Below are positions 63,219 through 64,000 of a stretch of DNA of 64,000 nt, in pieces. The position numbers and the translations under genes are program-made. How positions within the stretch are numbered: the first letter of the stretch is position 1; every line of letters begins with the position of its first letter. The stretch is from Tetrahymena elliotti 4EA (lineage: Eukaryota; Ciliophora; Oligohymenophorea; Hymenostomatida; Tetrahymenidae), in the NCBI GenBank assembly GCA_000231825.2, contig JH720300.1:1737928-1801927 (forward strand). The letters are read 5' to 3'. The notes below the pieces were generated by a model. It saw nothing but the letters and a program-made list of their open reading frames with translations. It was not told the DNA's origin and did no database searches.

Positions 63219-64000
63219 TTTAAATTATTATTAATTTATTTGGCTTTTCAGCCTCCAAATATATAAACTTATATAACCCACCAACTTATAAAATAACAAC
63301 TGCAATAACTATACCCACCACTCCTTCCTAAACTCAGAAAATCACTTTTAAAACTCGCCAAAAGTTATACTGGTGCATACAAGCTGCACAAACGCTTTCT
63401 ATATAAAATCGTCTCACTAATTTATTTAGGATACCTATTATTTTAGGTCACCTTCTTAATAAAAAATAATAATGAATTAATAAATATTACAAAAAAATAC
63501 AATCAAATAAAAATAATAACCATTTTGATAAGCAATTTACTTTTACTTCCATTTTAATTAACTTATTATTAACTCACCCCCTTACAGTGCTGAAAACATC
63601 CAAATTATTTTTTAACATTTTAATAGAAAAGTAAAAATAAAAAGATTTTGGATTTTTAGTCAAACAAAATATTAAAAAGCACTGATTTAGGTTTAAAATT
63701 TGAGTAATTAATATCAATTTAATAATAATAAATTTAGAGGTACTCTTTCTTCCCCTCGTCATCAAATTTTTAATGAATAACGATTGGGTAATACAGAGTA
63801 GAAGGTAATTACTAACCTTCATTTTTTTTTCAAATCCAGTAAGTAATTATTTTAATTGTTAGTGTAGTGTATTAGGTATTTGTGTAAGTGATTGGCGTAA
63901 AGTGTAATTATTGTGAAGTGTAATGTAAGGCGAAAAGCCAGGTAGTTTTCTTTTTTCCCCTTTTCTGTAACATTTATATGGAATCTTTTTCTTTTCTATC
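63219..64000. other. 3' region after the last gene
   Basis: AT-rich, no supportable gene. A short stem-capable stretch (GGCTTTTCAGCC, about 63241-63252) lies just after the stop. From about 63859 to 63930 the plus strand is enriched in GTGTAA/GTGTAG-like words, a local G/T bias not seen elsewhere in the window. A minus-strand frame near 63574-63822 is probably chance. Confidence 0.5.

Noticed and set aside
63241..63252. GGCTTTTCAGCC stem after the last gene, considered as a histone-type 3' stem-loop
   Set aside because: The stem is only about three base pairs and lacks the six-pair stem and four-base loop of the histone element; the gene is not a histone.

Overview
The window is a stretch of ciliate nuclear DNA, most like a Tetrahymena-type oligohymenophorean. 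It is very AT-rich (roughly four fifths by eye). All the large reading frames are full of in-frame TAA and TAG and end only at TGA, so TAA/TAG must be read as glutamine (translation table 6). Introns are mostly about 50-280 bases, AT-rich, and run GTA...AG. Translated with the standard code, almost every gene here disappears. There are no telomere repeats (CCCCAA/TTGGGG), tRNAs, rRNAs or CRISPR arrays, and no recognisable transposase. Nuclear origin (macro- or micronuclear) cannot be decided from the sequence.

Layout, left to right: (1) the 5' part of a minus-strand hypothetical gene that runs off the left edge (1-710). (2) Two giant plus-strand paralogues in direct tandem, 3646-13782 and 15296-25315. 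Each has nine exons and encodes about 3,150 residues: signal peptide, Cys-rich furin-like domain, long beta-rich ectodomain, right-handed beta-helix, second Cys-rich domain, then a six-to-seven-pass membrane domain with a cytoplasmic tail. (3) A minus-strand Q/N-rich hypothetical gene (25939-29114). (4) A short plus-strand open frame interrupted by one in-frame TGA (30099-30779). (5) A Bax-inhibitor-1/Lifeguard-type membrane protein (31255-32010, minus). (6) A gene-poor 3.7 kb holding one ambiguous candidate locus near 34.3-34.9 kb. (7) Three minus-strand genes: a 264-residue unknown (35754-37602), a MORN-repeat protein with an acylation-type MGVC start (38351-40134), and an 1,812-residue TPR-like, Q/N-rich protein (40908-46520). 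(8) Divergent from the last, a 2,495-residue protein that joins an apparent pseudokinase domain to C-terminal MORN repeats (48123-55968). (9) A 5.3 kb gene-poor stretch with a C-rich leader, then a 648-residue N/Q-rich protein with an unrecognised C-terminal domain (61272-63218).

Common themes are cell-surface sensing (the tandem receptors) and membrane-associated scaffolding (two MORN proteins flanking a TPR-like gene, one MORN protein carrying a pseudokinase). That grouping is inference; ciliate genes are transcribed singly and adjacency is weak evidence of shared function. Exon-intron models were built by hand from splice consensus, reading-frame phase and, for the tandem pair, paralogue comparison. 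No transcript data were available.
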